Shown: positions 16,639 to 25,447, counted from the stretch's first letter. The stretch is 64,000 nt of DNA from Solirubrobacteraceae bacterium (GCA_025449845.1 JANWIP010000005.1:203159-267158), one strand, 5' to 3'. The notes: generated from the sequence alone by a model not told the origin. A program made the numbers and translations.

Positions 16639-17067
16639 ATGAAGACCACCAAGAAGGACGAAGACATTTCGATCACCCTCTCTCCCGTGCAGATCGAGCA
16701 GGTGATGCGTTCCGCCGGCCAGAGTCGCAACGGGACCGTGTCCAACCTGTTGCTGGCCGCGCTGGACAACGCTTACAAGCCGACCAACGGCAACAACAAA
16801 CGCAACAAGGGCAAGTCGCTGCAAAAGGCCACGCAGGAGGCACTTGAGGACGCCCTGACCGATCCCCAGCTCTCCCAGTCGCTGCTGCGCGGTCTTGCGA
16901 TTCTCTCTTCCTATGGCCCCGAGCGCCCGTGGCGGGCAATCATCGACCTGGCACAGCAATTGGGTATGTCTCCATCCACAACCCATCGCTACGTCAAGAC
17001 GTTGCGCGCCGTGGGCCTGCTGGAGCAGAACCCCACGACAAGGGAGTATCGCCCGGTCGCGCGTTAG
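16639..17067 (+). CDS. Small winged-helix regulator, IclR-type DNA-binding domain only
   Basis: A 142-residue protein on the strand opposite to the surrounding flagellar genes. The N-terminal half (1-70) is charged with a basic Asn/Lys stretch (KPTNGNNKRNKGKSLQKAT). The C-terminal half (about 82-142) is a winged helix: LRGLAILSSYGPERPWRAII then LAQQLGMSPSTTHRYVKTLR and the wing GLLEQNPTTREYRPVA, closely like the IclR N-terminal domain. No IclR effector domain follows, so any ligand control would differ. It sits between fliI and fliJ, converging on fliI with a 14-base gap, and has palindromes upstream. A role in flagellar regulation is inference from position. Confidence 0.8.
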   Translation: MKTTKKDEDISITLSPVQIEQVMRSAGQSRNGTVSNLLLAALDNAYKPTNGNNKRNKGKSLQKATQEALEDALTDPQLSQSLLRGLAILSSYGPERPWRAIIDLAQQLGMSPSTTHRYVKTLRAVGLLEQNPTTREYRPVAR

Positions 17068-17081
17068 CGAACGTATCAGCC

Positions 17082-18575
17082 TTAGACGCTCAGGTGCAGC
17101 GCCGGGATCGCGGAGGGGCCCGGCTCGGCCTGGGGCGCAGGGTCTTCGGGCTCGATCTCCTCGCCTTCGAGGATTTCGCCGTCGCGGGGCTCCATGGCTC
17201 GCTCAAGCGAGCTCGCGATGTTCAGCAGCTGCTCGTCGGCCCCCTCGGGCGTGCTCGGCTCGACCGTGGCCTGGCGCAGGAAGGCATCGATGCGAGGCCT
17301 GTGCGCCAAAGCTGCATCGAGCGTTGGATCGGCGCCTGAGCTGTAGGCGCCGATCGCGATCAGATCCTCTTTCTCGTGCAATGCCGCCAGCGCCGTGCGC
17401 AGGCGTTGGCCAGCCGTCACGACCTCGGGGGAGGCGATCTCGCTCAGCAGTCGCGAGACGCTCTGCAGCACGTCGATCGCGGGGTAGTGCCCGGCGTGGG
17501 CAAGCGTGCGCGAGAGCACCACGTGACCATCAAGGATCGAGCGCACCGCGTCTGCGATGGGCTCATTCATGTCATCCCCGTCGACCAGCACCGTGTAGAG
17601 ACCTGTGATGGAGCCTGCGGGGCTGGTGCCCGCGCGCTCCAAGAGGCGCGGCAGCAGGGCGAAGACGCTGGGGGTATAGCCGCGCGTCGCTGGAGGCTCG
17701 CCGATCGCCAGACCAATCTCGCGCTGGGCCATCGCGAAGCGCGTGACGGAGTCCATCATCAGCATCACATCGTGGCCTTGATCGCGGAAGTACTCGGCGA
17801 TGGTGGTGGCGGTGAAGGCGGCCTTGATACGCACCAATGCTGGCTGGTCGGAGGTGGCGACCACGACCACCGAGTGCTCCAGGGCATCGCCGAGGTCTCG
17901 CTCGATGAACTCCCGCACCTCGCGTCCGCGCTCGCCGACAAGGGCGATCACGTTGACGGTGGCGGTGGTGGAGCGCGCAATCATGCCCAGCAATGAGGAC
18001 TTGCCCACGCCCGAGCCCGCGAAGATCCCCAGGCGCTGGCCCAGGCCGCACGGCACGAGTCCGTCCAGGGCACGCACTCCCAGGCCGACGCGCCGATCGA
18101 TACGCGGTCGGCTCATGGCGCTCGGCGGTGGGGCGATCGTGGAGCGCAGGCTGGTGGACGACGGCGCGCGCAGCGGAGCATCGCCCGCGGTCGCTCCTAG
18201 TTCGTCCAGGGGATTCCCCAGCCCATCGATCACGCGCCCCAGCAGGCTCGGGCCCACAGCCACGCGGAACGGCGCGCCGGTGCCCACCACCTTCGTGCCG
18301 GGGCCGATGCCGTGCAACTCACCCAGGGGCATCAGCAGCGTGCGGCCTTCGCGGAAACCAACAACCTCGGCTGAGACCGGCGGCCCGGAGCGGTCGCTAT
18401 GCACGTGGCACACCTCGCCGACCTCGGCCTGCAGGCCGGTGGCCTCGATGATCAAGCCGATCAGGTTGCTGACCAGACCGTTGCGCTGGGCCAGGTCGCC
18501 GGCATGTAGGGCGCTTGCGGCACGATTCAGCCCGTCGTGGGCGTGCTCGTCGCAGAGCGCCTCGGCTGCACTCAT
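17082..18575 (-). CDS. fliI: Flagellar export ATPase FliI
   Basis: FliI is the F1-beta-like ATPase of flagellar export. The 497-residue protein has the N-terminal beta barrel, Walker A GSGVGKSS at 187-194, Walker B VMLMMDSVTRFA, and the type III ATPase signature around RGYTPSVFALLPRLLERAGT. The loop before the P-loop domain (about 133-160) has a Ser/Pro-rich insert, and there is an acidic C-terminal tail after residue 460 (GEILEGEEIEPEDPAPQAEP). It overlaps fliH by 4 bases. The stop faces the regulator gene 14 bases away. Confidence 0.95.
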   Translation of the reverse strand: MSAAEALCDEHAHDGLNRAASALHAGDLAQRNGLVSNLIGLIIEATGLQAEVGEVCHVHSDRSGPPVSAEVVGFREGRTLLMPLGELHGIGPGTKVVGTGAPFRVAVGPSLLGRVIDGLGNPLDELGATAGDAPLRAPSSTSLRSTIAPPPSAMSRPRIDRRVGLGVRALDGLVPCGLGQRLGIFAGSGVGKSSLLGMIARSTTATVNVIALVGERGREVREFIERDLGDALEHSVVVVATSDQPALVRIKAAFTATTIAEYFRDQGHDVMLMMDSVTRFAMAQREIGLAIGEPPATRGYTPSVFALLPRLLERAGTSPAGSITGLYTVLVDGDDMNEPIADAVRSILDGHVVLSRTLAHAGHYPAIDVLQSVSRLLSEIASPEVVTAGQRLRTALAALHEKEDLIAIGAYSSGADPTLDAALAHRPRIDAFLRQATVEPSTPEGADEQLLNIASSLERAMEPRDGEILEGEEIEPEDPAPQAEPGPSAIPALHLSV

Positions 18576-19234
18576 GTCGCGCTCTCTGGGTCGGGGAGTG
18601 CCCCGAGCATCAACTCGCGCGCCCGCTCCAGCTGGGTCTCAACCGTGGCGTCGATCTCGCCCTCGACGGTACGCACCACGGCGCCACCGCGGCCCACGCG
18701 CCGGTCGGCCTGCACGTCGCACAGCTCAATGCCGCCCGCCTGCGCTTGCAACTCACCGACGGCGCCGCTCACGACCTCCAGGTCTTCAGGGTCCACGAGC
18801 ACGACGATTTGACGTCTGTCCGCCACCCGCCGCAAGGCGCCGCGCACGACATCCACCACGCGCTCTGGCTGGGCCTCCAGGGTGCCCGCGAGGATCTTGG
18901 CGGCCAGCGCCAGCGCCAACTCCACCGAATCGAGCTCAAGCTCATCGGCCATCTGCCCGCGCAGCTCGTGTAGCTCTCGCAATACCTCGCCCATAGCCAG
19001 CGCCGCGGCGGTGCTTTGCGCGAGGCCGTCCTGATGGCCTTGGGCACGACCTTCGGCATAGCCCTCCGCGTGAGCCCGCTCGCGGATCTGCTCGCTCGCG
19101 GCGACGGCCTTGGCAAGCAGTCGCTCGGAGGCGTCGCGCGGCGGGGGAGGGGAGGCCTCGAGCTGCTCGAAGGAGAAGCCGGCGAGCACGTCTGCTCCCG
19201 CCGTGGCCTGCGCCACGGCGGCGGTGTCAGACAA
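18572..19234 (-). CDS. fliH: Flagellar export protein FliH
   Basis: FliH is the regulator that holds FliI and links it to FliN at the C-ring. The start is set to the TTG at 19234, inside the last codons of fliG and preceded by GGCGAGGAGAGCGAGG, giving 220 residues. The upstream part of the open frame inside fliG has no similarity. The chain has the typical AEGYAEGRAQGHQDGLAQ repeat-rich helix (about residues 54-71, GxxxG-like) and a C-terminal domain with LALALAAKILAGTLEAQPE and the RVGRGGAVVRTVEGEIDATV pattern. Start codon choice is moderately sure. Confidence 0.88.
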   Translation of the reverse strand: MSDTAAVAQATAGADVLAGFSFEQLEASPPPPRDASERLLAKAVAASEQIRERAHAEGYAEGRAQGHQDGLAQSTAAALAMGEVLRELHELRGQMADELELDSVELALALAAKILAGTLEAQPERVVDVVRGALRRVADRRQIVVLVDPEDLEVVSGAVGELQAQAGGIELCDVQADRRVGRGGAVVRTVEGEIDATVETQLERARELMLGALPDPESAT

Positions 19235-20288
19235 CGTCCTCGCTCTCCTCGCCCTCGCCTGAGAGCACGATGGTGCCGGCCTCCTCCAGTTTGCGCACCA
19301 CGGCCACGATGCGGCCTTGGGCCTCGTCAACGTCGCGCTTGCGCTGAGGCTGCTGGACCTCCATCTCCTCCACCAGCATCGCCGCGCCACGCTCGGACAT
19401 GTTGGCCATCACGATCTCCTTGACGGGCTCCGGCGCGCCGCGCAGGGCCAGCACGAGGTCCTTCTGGTTGGCCTCGCGCAGCACCTGCTGGATGGCGCGC
19501 TCCTCGAGCTTGACGATGTCCTCGAAGACGAACAGCATGCGCCTGACCTGCTCGGCCAGGTTCTGATCGGTCGCGGTCAGATGGTCGAGCACATTGCGCT
19601 CGGTGGGGCGATCGGCATGGTTGAGGATGTTCGCCAGCGCCTTGGTGCCGCCGGCCGAGGCGTACTCCTGCTCGACCAGCGTCGTGAGCTTCTGGCGCAT
19701 GATCTCCTCGACCTGCTGGATCGTGCGTGGGCTGGTCTCACCCATGCGCGCGATGCGCAGCGCCACGTCGGGCTGCAGTTCCTCAGGCACCTGCGCCAGC
19801 ACCTGCGCGGCCAGCACCGTGTGCAGATTGGCGATCACCAGCGCCATCGTCTGCGGGGACTCGGTGCGCAGGAAGGCCACTATCTGCTCGGGCTGCGTAC
19901 GTCGCAGGAACTCGAAAGGGCGCATCTCGATGACCGTGGAGAGACGCCCGATGAGTTCCTCCGCGCGCTCCGCGCCGAGGGCACGCTCGAGCACGTCGCG
20001 GGCAAAGTCGATGCCGCCTGTCACATCGCCGCCGCCATCGGAGCTGCTCAGAGCGGCGAGCTCGTTGAAGATCGTCTCGGTGGTCTCCTCCTGCACCGTG
20101 CTCAGCTTGGCCATCTCCAGGGAGAGGCCCTCGATCTCCTCCTCGCGCATGTGCTGCATGACTCCCGCGGCGCGCTCGGAGCCCAGGGCAGCCATCAGGA
20201 CGGCCGCCTTGCGGCGTCCTGAGAGGCGCGCGGCGGTACGCGTGGGCAGGCCGGGTGCCTCCTCGGCGGCGGGCAGCTCGATCGCCAC
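19227..20288 (-). CDS. fliG: Flagellar motor switch protein FliG
   Basis: FliG is the torque-generating upper C-ring protein. The 353-residue protein has the N-terminal part binding FliF (RRKAAVLMAALGSERAAGVM), the armadillo middle domain with the EHPQ-like TESPQTMALVIANL, and the C-terminal domain with FVFEDIVKLEERAIQQVLRE and the charged torque helix; the family MFxFED motif reads LFVFED. Start is GTG at 20288, 3 bases after the fliF stop. The C-terminal tail is extended and acidic (GEGEESEDVV) and overlaps fliH. Confidence 0.95.
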   Translation of the reverse strand: MAIELPAAEEAPGLPTRTAARLSGRRKAAVLMAALGSERAAGVMQHMREEEIEGLSLEMAKLSTVQEETTETIFNELAALSSSDGGGDVTGGIDFARDVLERALGAERAEELIGRLSTVIEMRPFEFLRRTQPEQIVAFLRTESPQTMALVIANLHTVLAAQVLAQVPEELQPDVALRIARMGETSPRTIQQVEEIMRQKLTTLVEQEYASAGGTKALANILNHADRPTERNVLDHLTATDQNLAEQVRRMLFVFEDIVKLEERAIQQVLREANQKDLVLALRGAPEPVKEIVMANMSERGAAMLVEEMEVQQPQRKRDVDEAQGRIVAVVRKLEEAGTIVLSGEGEESEDVV

Positions 20289-20291
20289 GGA

Positions 20292-21812
20292 TCAGTCCTC
20301 CTGCATCCACGTGCGCAACTGCTGGGCCACGCGGTCGGGGTTCTCCTGCGCGAGCTGCTCCACGCGCTGACGCACGGGGGCGTCGCCGCCGGCCACCGGC
20401 ACGGGGGTGGGTGCCTCGGTGGGGGTGGAGGTTTCGCGCTCAAGCTCTGAGAGGCGCACCGGCAGCTCGAGTTCGCGCAGCCACACCGGCTCGTTGTTGA
20501 TCTCCTCGCTCTCACGCTTGCGCAATGAGCGGCTGGTGAAGAACAGGAAGGCCAGCGATGCCAGGGCGATCAGCGCGTACTTGGCGTAGCCGATGATCCC
20601 GCCGGCCGGCCCCGCAGAGGTCACGGTCGGCTTGGCGAAGGGCATCTGCCCCACGGACAGAGTGTCGCCGCGCTTGGTCTGCAGCCCCGCTGCATTGGTC
20701 ACGGCTTCGCGGATCGCCGGCACGGATGCGGCGGGGACCGACTTGTCGAGCAGCACCGAGACGTGCTGGCTCTTGACTTCTCCGGGCGCCACAGTGGAGT
20801 GGGTGACGGTCTTTTCCACACCTAGTGAGGTGTTGGTGATTTCGTGCTTGTAGTTGGACTTGCCGCCCGCGCCTGTCTGCGCGTATGCGGGGATGTTGGC
20901 TGTTCCCGTGCCCGCGCCGCCGCCCGAGCCGGTGCCGGCGAGCGTCTCGATGTCCTTGCTCTGCTGCAGGGGCACCCCGGTCTTGCCGTAGGTGAGCTTC
21001 TCTTCGGTGGTGCGATTGGCGTTCAGTTCGGCGTTCACCTGGACCTGGGCCTTGCCCGGGCCGAGCGTCGAGGCGAGCATCGCGTTGAGGCCGGCCGCCG
21101 TGCTCGCGTCGTAGCGCTCCTGCGCTCCCTGCTTGCTGGCTTCGCTGCCGCCCGCGCCGCCTTCGGATCCGCCGCTGGGCCACAGCAGCTGACCAGTGCC
21201 GTCAGTGATGGTGACCTTGCTCAGCGACAGGCCCGGAACGCTTGAGGCCACCAGCTGGGCGATGCCGCGCACCGAGCCGGGATCCAGCGCGGTGGTGCCA
21301 GACAGCAGCACCGCTGCGCTGGCGGGGGTTTGGCTTGAGGCGAACAGCTGCGCCTGGGGGGAGGGCAGCACGAGCTGCACCTGCGCACCGGAGACCCCCT
21401 GCACGTTATCGATCGTCTCTTCCAGCTGACCCTGCATGGCACGCTGGTAGTTGACCTGCTGCTGGAAGTTGCTTTCGCCGAGGCTCTGCTTTTCAAACAG
21501 CGACAGGTCGGGATGGGCTCCGCCGAGCACTCCGGCGCCCGCCAGCGCCACGCGTGCGCGAGCGGTCTCGTTGGACTGCACCGCCAGCGCCGTGCCGTTG
21601 CTCTGCAGCTGGTAGCTGATGCCTTGCTGGTCAAGGGCGCTTGTCATCTTGCCCGTCTGCGCTGGGTTCAGGCCACTGGCCAGCGTGGAGTAGCTGGGCT
21701 GGGAGACCATGTGCAGGAAGAAGTAGATGAAGAGGACCGAGACGACGAAGGAACCGCCGGCGATCAGCCATCCGCGAGGGGAGAGCCTCGATGCGAGTTG
21801 TGTAACGGGCAT
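20292..21812 (-). CDS. fliF: Flagellar MS-ring protein FliF
   Basis: FliF forms the MS ring in the cytoplasmic membrane. The 506-residue protein has an N-terminal membrane helix (about 15-37), the ring-building motif domains (YSTLASGLNPAQTGKMTSAL; ARVALAGAGVLG; NVQGVSGAQVQLVLPSPQ), a Gly/Ser/Thr-rich periplasmic stretch (about 290-320), and a second membrane helix near 410-430 followed by the cytoplasmic FliG-binding tail. The C-terminal motif LREWMQED-like end (QLRTWMQED) is conserved for binding FliG. An AGGACC box precedes the ATG. Confidence 0.95.
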   Translation of the reverse strand: MPVTQLASRLSPRGWLIAGGSFVVSVLFIYFFLHMVSQPSYSTLASGLNPAQTGKMTSALDQQGISYQLQSNGTALAVQSNETARARVALAGAGVLGGAHPDLSLFEKQSLGESNFQQQVNYQRAMQGQLEETIDNVQGVSGAQVQLVLPSPQAQLFASSQTPASAAVLLSGTTALDPGSVRGIAQLVASSVPGLSLSKVTITDGTGQLLWPSGGSEGGAGGSEASKQGAQERYDASTAAGLNAMLASTLGPGKAQVQVNAELNANRTTEEKLTYGKTGVPLQQSKDIETLAGTGSGGGAGTGTANIPAYAQTGAGGKSNYKHEITNTSLGVEKTVTHSTVAPGEVKSQHVSVLLDKSVPAASVPAIREAVTNAAGLQTKRGDTLSVGQMPFAKPTVTSAGPAGGIIGYAKYALIALASLAFLFFTSRSLRKRESEEINNEPVWLRELELPVRLSELERETSTPTEAPTPVPVAGGDAPVRQRVEQLAQENPDRVAQQLRTWMQED

Positions 21813-21878
21813 GGATCAGGTCCTCTGTGGTTTTGCTCTGAGTTGGTGGCAGTCGGGGCGAGGGCGATGGCGGCTGGG

Positions 21879-22256
21879 TCAGACCTGCGTCTGAAAGATG
21901 CTTGTGGCCGCTTCCACGGCCTTGTTGCGCAACTGCGAGGCGAGCTGCATCGCCAGCTGCGCGTCCTGCACGGTCACAACGGCGCTCTCCGGGTCGCTGA
22001 CCGTTCCTGTGGCCAGCGCCTGCGCGGCGCTGTTGCCGCTCTGCTGGGTCTTCTCAAGCGAGGAGATGGCATCCGTGAGCGCGCCGCTGAAGCCATTGCC
22101 CGGGCCGGTTCCTACGGCGCCGCCGAGGGCGGATTCGCCTGCGCCGGCCGGCGCGCCCTGACCAACGCCTTCGAGCTGGCCAACGCCTTCGGGCTGACCA
22201 CTGCCGAGCTGGTTGGCGGCAGCCTGACCGACGGCGCCGATCGCGGGCACGATCAC
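21879..22256 (-). CDS. fliE: Flagellar hook-basal body protein FliE
   Basis: FliE joins the MS ring to the rod. The 125-residue protein has a variable N-terminal half with an imperfect repeat (GQPEGVGQLEGVGQ, encoded by an 18-base tandem repeat near 22161-22196) and the conserved C-terminal part AVVTVQDAQLAMQLASQLRN KAVEA-type helix ending in FQTQV, where the family usually has a similar Met/Gln-rich end. Start GTG at 22256 overlaps the flgC stop (GTGA). Gene order flgB-flgC-fliE-fliF is standard. Confidence 0.9.
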   Translation of the reverse strand: MIVPAIGAVGQAAANQLGSGQPEGVGQLEGVGQGAPAGAGESALGGAVGTGPGNGFSGALTDAISSLEKTQQSGNSAAQALATGTVSDPESAVVTVQDAQLAMQLASQLRNKAVEAATSIFQTQV

Positions 22257-22699
22257 TTCAACAGCCCCAGCGTGGAGGTGAACATCGACTTGGCCGTCTG
22301 CATTGCGGTCACATCGGATTGATAGCCGCGCGACTCGGAGATGAGGTCGACCATTTCGGTGACCGTGTTGACGTTGGGCATCTTCACATAGCCCTTGGCG
22401 TTGGCGTCGGGGCTGCCAGGGTCATAGATCTGCTGATCGGGGGTGCCGTCGGCGACGATCCCCGCCACCTTCACGCCGCCTGAGCCTGATCCCGGCTGAG
22501 CGCTCATGGCGCCGGCCAGGGCGGTGCCGAAGCCCGCCGTGCCCGTCTGTTCGAGGACCACGTCCTGGCGCTGGTAGGGCTGTCCGCCCGCGCCGCGCGT
22601 GGTCTGCGCGTTGGCAAGGTTCTCGGAGGTCACGTCCATGCGCACGCGCTCGGCCGAAAGGCCGCTGCCGGCGATGTCTAGAGCCGCGATAAGACCCAT
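22253..22699 (-). CDS. flgC: Flagellar proximal rod protein FlgC
   Basis: FlgC is a proximal rod subunit exported by the flagellar system. The ATG at 22699 gives 148 residues starting MGLIAALDIAGSGLSAERVR, which aligns with the usual FlgC N-terminus; a GTG 12 bases upstream (22711) would add four residues and is less likely. NLANAQTT and the C-terminal segment YVKMPNVNTVTEMVDLISES then RGYQSDVTAMQTAKSMF are the conserved rod-protein ends. It starts just after the flgB stop. Confidence 0.93.
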   Translation of the reverse strand: MGLIAALDIAGSGLSAERVRMDVTSENLANAQTTRGAGGQPYQRQDVVLEQTGTAGFGTALAGAMSAQPGSGSGGVKVAGIVADGTPDQQIYDPGSPDANAKGYVKMPNVNTVTEMVDLISESRGYQSDVTAMQTAKSMFTSTLGLLK

Positions 22700-22700
22700 C

Positions 22701-23054
22701 TCAGCCCACACCCATCGCGGATCGCAGGATGCCGTTGCGGGCGCCGAGCACCTGGGTCATCGCCTGGTAGTCGAGGCCGTTCTCAGAGAGCTGCGCTGAC
22801 TCCTGATCGATATTGACCCCATTGCCGTTGGGGCCGGCTTCGCCCGGCTGCACTTCGGGCTGGAACTGCACCTGGGACAGCGATTCTTCACCGCCAGCCA
22901 TCGCGTTGCGCAGCGTCGCCTGGAAGTTCACGTCCTCACGCCGGTACCCGGGAGTGTCGGCGTTGGCGACGTTGTTGGTCAGCAGCGTCTGGCGCATCCA
23001 CGCGCCGCGCATGCCGGCCTCTAGCGTTAGTTGGGTGCTGTCAAGGAGGGACAA
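22701..23054 (-). CDS. flgB: Flagellar proximal rod protein FlgB
   Basis: FlgB is a proximal rod subunit. The start is set to the TTG at 23054 because the family begins MSLFD-like and the sequence here reads (M)SLLDSTQLTLEAGMRGAWM followed by RQTLLTNNVANADTPGYRRE; this gives 117 residues. A GTG at 23171 would add a 39-residue extension without family similarity, but it lies closer to the promoter at 23200, so the start is uncertain. A good AAGGAGG box lies about 24 bases before the TTG, too far for normal use. First gene of the flgB-to-fliI unit. Confidence 0.85.
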   Translation of the reverse strand: MSLLDSTQLTLEAGMRGAWMRQTLLTNNVANADTPGYRREDVNFQATLRNAMAGGEESLSQVQFQPEVQPGEAGPNGNGVNIDQESAQLSENGLDYQAMTQVLGARNGILRSAMGVG

Positions 23055-23199
23055 GGTGGGAAGGCTTTCGGCTGTGCCCTCCTTGGGCCACTTCCGACCC
23101 CCATCCTTGAGGGCCGACGTATGATCAAAAGAGAGGGGCCCGGCTCCTCGGCCTCTGGCCGACCGCGCCACCCTCTAATCGAGGTTCAGGTCCCTCCCG

Positions 23200-23226
23200 T
23201 CATCGGCCGCCTGCGGGCAACCTTTA
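23200..23226 (-). promoter_or_regulatory. Sigma-28 (FliA)-type promoter for flgB
   Basis: Read on the minus strand: TAAAGGTT, 11 bases, GCCGATGA. This is the best match in the window to the FliA consensus (7 of 8 at each box, exact spacing). It overlaps the end of the fliT-like gene and would drive flgB-flgC-fliE-fliF-fliG-fliH-fliI, with a leader of about 140 bases if the TTG start is used. Confidence 0.78.
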
Positions 23227-23233
23227 GAGCTGG

Positions 23234-23572
23234 TTACGCGCTGCGATCGATGCGGCGGATGCGACGGCGTTCCTGCTGCGCGTAGCCGTGGGCCACACGG
23301 CTTGCCTGGGCGGTGGTGCGCATGTCGCACAGCATCGCCTCGCGCAGTCGCAGCAGCTCGGTGTGCGTGCGCTCGTGGGCGAGCGCCGCGCGCTCCAGGA
23401 GCGGCCGTGCCTCCTCGGGAGGCCGAGCCGGCAGCTGGGCAACCAGTGCCCGCCACTCCTCACCGAGCGCGTGCAGATCGTCGATGCGCCCCATCCCCGC
23501 CAGCTCCAGCTCGCGCTCGGAGAGCTCGAGGATCGCGGTGTATGGGTCAAGCGTGGCGTCGGCGCGGGTCAT
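23234..23572 (-). CDS. FliT-like flagellar chaperone
   Basis: A 112-residue helical protein directly after fliS, the usual place of fliT (export chaperone of FliD). It reads as continuous charged helices: YTAILELSERELELAGMGRI, DDLHALGEEWRALVAQLP, then LLERAALAHERTHTELLRLR. FliT-type proteins are poorly conserved, so the name rests on position, size and helix pattern. The start ATG at 23572 lies just downstream of the fliS stop; the open frame extends 14 codons into fliS. Confidence 0.6.
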   Translation of the reverse strand: MTRADATLDPYTAILELSERELELAGMGRIDDLHALGEEWRALVAQLPARPPEEARPLLERAALAHERTHTELLRLREAMLCDMRTTAQASRVAHGYAQQERRRIRRIDRSA

Positions 23573-23577
23573 CCCGG

Positions 23578-23961
23578 TCACCGCTCCCTGTCGTGCTCGG
23601 CAACCTCTGTCCAAGCTTCGCGCAGCTCGCCCAGCAGATTGCTCACCTCTTCGAGCATGCGCGTGTCCTGTCCCATGCGCCCGCGCGTGAGGTGGGCCAG
23701 GCAGAACTGGTAGATCGAGTGCAGCCGCTCGGAGATCTGGCCCTGCTCCAGATCCAGGGTTCCGTCGAGCTGCGCCACGATCAGCTCGGCGCGACGCAGC
23801 GCGTTGTGCGCGCGCTCAACCTCGCCTTCGTTCATCGCGACGCTCGCCTGGCGCAGAAAGCGGCGCGCTGCGTCATACAGCATCACCACCAGTTCGCCGG
23901 GTGAAGCCGACAGTACCGCGCTCTGGCGGTATGCCTGCGGCGATGCCATCAAGGGGGCCAT
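23578..23961 (-). CDS. fliS: Flagellin export chaperone FliS
   Basis: FliS binds the C-terminus of flagellin and prevents early polymerisation; it also links to FliW-CsrA control in Gram-positives. The 127-residue protein has the family marks AYRQSAVLSASPGELVVMLY DAARRFL-type start, AHNALRRAELIVAQLDGTLD and the LYxYxxxxL-like stretch IYQFCLAHLTRGR. The flagellin it would serve is not in the window. A sigma-28-like promoter ends 10 bases before the ATG. Confidence 0.93.
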   Translation of the reverse strand: MAPLMASPQAYRQSAVLSASPGELVVMLYDAARRFLRQASVAMNEGEVERAHNALRRAELIVAQLDGTLDLEQGQISERLHSIYQFCLAHLTRGRMGQDTRMLEEVSNLLGELREAWTEVAEHDRER

Positions 23962-23971
23962 TCTGATCTGG

Positions 23972-23998
23972 TGATCGGCCGCGACTTTTGGAAGTTGA
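23972..23998 (-). promoter_or_regulatory. Possible sigma-28 (FliA)-type promoter for fliS
   Basis: Read on the minus strand: TCAACTTC, 11 bases, GCCGATCA. The -10 box is strong (7 of 8) but the -35 box is weak (5 of 8). The -10 ends 10 bases before the fliS ATG, the same close spacing as at flgF. Confidence 0.45.
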
Positions 23999-24008
23999 GG
24001 GCGGGGGG

Positions 24009-25436
24009 CTAGTGACCGGAGCTGGAACCGGTGATCGCGGCCGTGTTGGCGGTCATTGCGTTGATCTGGCCCGTGAGCCAGCTCTGCTGGGCCTGGATCT
24101 GGGACATCGCGGCTTCCATCGCCACGAACTGCTGCTGCAGGGATCTCTGGCGAACTTCAAGCATTTCATTCATGGCAGAGATGTGTTGGCCCAACTGTGT
24201 GACGCTGGTGGTGTCGCCCGTGATCCTCGTTTCGAGCGTGCCCCCCGGTTCGGCGTCCACGTTGACCAGTTTCTGGAAGCCCTGCGACCACTTCTGCAGC
24301 ATTTCTTCAACGCCCTTGGGATTGGTCTGAATCGCTTCGGAGAGCTTGGTCGTGTCCACCTTCAGTTCGCCTTCCACCGCGCCCTGCGAGGGTACAGCGC
24401 TGCCGGTGGCGGTGCCCGTGCTCACACCGATGTCGGCCAGGCTGGACATTTCCGGGGCAAGCCCTTCTGCCGAGGTGTAGACGGCCTTGCGCATATTGTC
24501 CACCAGCGCCCCGAGATCGCTGTCGCCGAACAGCGTTCCCGTGCCCAGTTCCCCCACCGTCTGGGGGTTTTCTGGGGGCTTGGTCGTCAACTGGGTGTGA
24601 ATCGAGCCGACCGCGGAGTTGTACAGTTTCACAAACGATTCCACCTGGGCGGTGATGGTGCTCACGCTCGCTCCGGGGGCACCAACGTTAATGGTCACCG
24701 GCCCGCTCACGGTCGTCAGTCCGTCGAGGTTCAGTGTCACACCCGCGATCGCATTCTTGACCGTATTGGAGCTCGAAGTGCCTGCCACTCCATCGACGGT
24801 GTATTCCGCGTCCTTGCCCTGTTTGGCCTTGCCTGCCACTTCAGTCAGCGTGCCGCCCGCGTCGGCGAGCGCGATGAAACCTTCGCCGGTGTTTCCCGTG
24901 GCGCGGTTTGAGAGCACCACCTTGCCTTCTTCCAACGCTGCCGCGTACACCGTGGCGTTGCTGTCGGAATTGATCGCGTTCACCACTTCCTGGATGCTCG
25001 CGCCGGCCTTCACACTGATTTCGTGCCCATCGATCGTCAACGTGTCAGCGCTCGCCGGGCTTGTGAACGTGAAGGTGCGCTGTGCCGAGTTGGCCAACTG
25101 CGTAACGTTCACCTCGTAGCCGCCGACGCCCGCACCCTTGGTGCTCAGCGCCGTGATCTGGCTGGGGTTGCTGGATGTGACCGCCTGGGAGGTTTCAAAC
25201 AGCGCCGGCGAGGCAAGGTCCGCCGCCGAGAAGGCCAGTTGTTGCAAGCTGCTCTGGATCTGCTTCAGCTGCGTCTCCTGGGCCTGCAGCGCGCTCTGCT
25301 GGTTGGTCAGCTGTGCGACCGGCCTGCGTTCCACCGCCATCAGCGCGTTGATGATTTCGTTGGTGTTCAGACCCGAGGCCAACCCGGTGATGTTGATGGG
25401 GGCGCCCGCGGGTGACCCTGTGATTGACGTTGGCAT
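24009..25436 (-). CDS. fliD: Flagellar filament cap protein FliD
   Basis: FliD caps the filament and folds incoming flagellin. The 475-residue protein starts with the typical FliD_N region (ITGLASGLNTNEIINALMAV then ERRPVAQLTNQQSALQAQET) and ends with the FliD_C coiled part (MLEVRQRSLQQQFVAMEAAM, SQIQAQQSWLTGQI). The central domains are Thr/Ala/Gly-rich. It follows flaG by 11 bases and shares that operon. Length and both ends match the family. Confidence 0.95.
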   Translation of the reverse strand: MPTSITGSPAGAPINITGLASGLNTNEIINALMAVERRPVAQLTNQQSALQAQETQLKQIQSSLQQLAFSAADLASPALFETSQAVTSSNPSQITALSTKGAGVGGYEVNVTQLANSAQRTFTFTSPASADTLTIDGHEISVKAGASIQEVVNAINSDSNATVYAAALEEGKVVLSNRATGNTGEGFIALADAGGTLTEVAGKAKQGKDAEYTVDGVAGTSSSNTVKNAIAGVTLNLDGLTTVSGPVTINVGAPGASVSTITAQVESFVKLYNSAVGSIHTQLTTKPPENPQTVGELGTGTLFGDSDLGALVDNMRKAVYTSAEGLAPEMSSLADIGVSTGTATGSAVPSQGAVEGELKVDTTKLSEAIQTNPKGVEEMLQKWSQGFQKLVNVDAEPGGTLETRITGDTTSVTQLGQHISAMNEMLEVRQRSLQQQFVAMEAAMSQIQAQQSWLTGQINAMTANTAAITGSSSGH

Positions 25437-25447
25437 CCGGCGCGCTC

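Noticed and set aside
23055..23171. FlgB start at GTG 23171
   Set aside because: It would add 39 residues without family similarity; the TTG at 23054 aligns with the normal FlgB N-terminus. Kept as an alternative.
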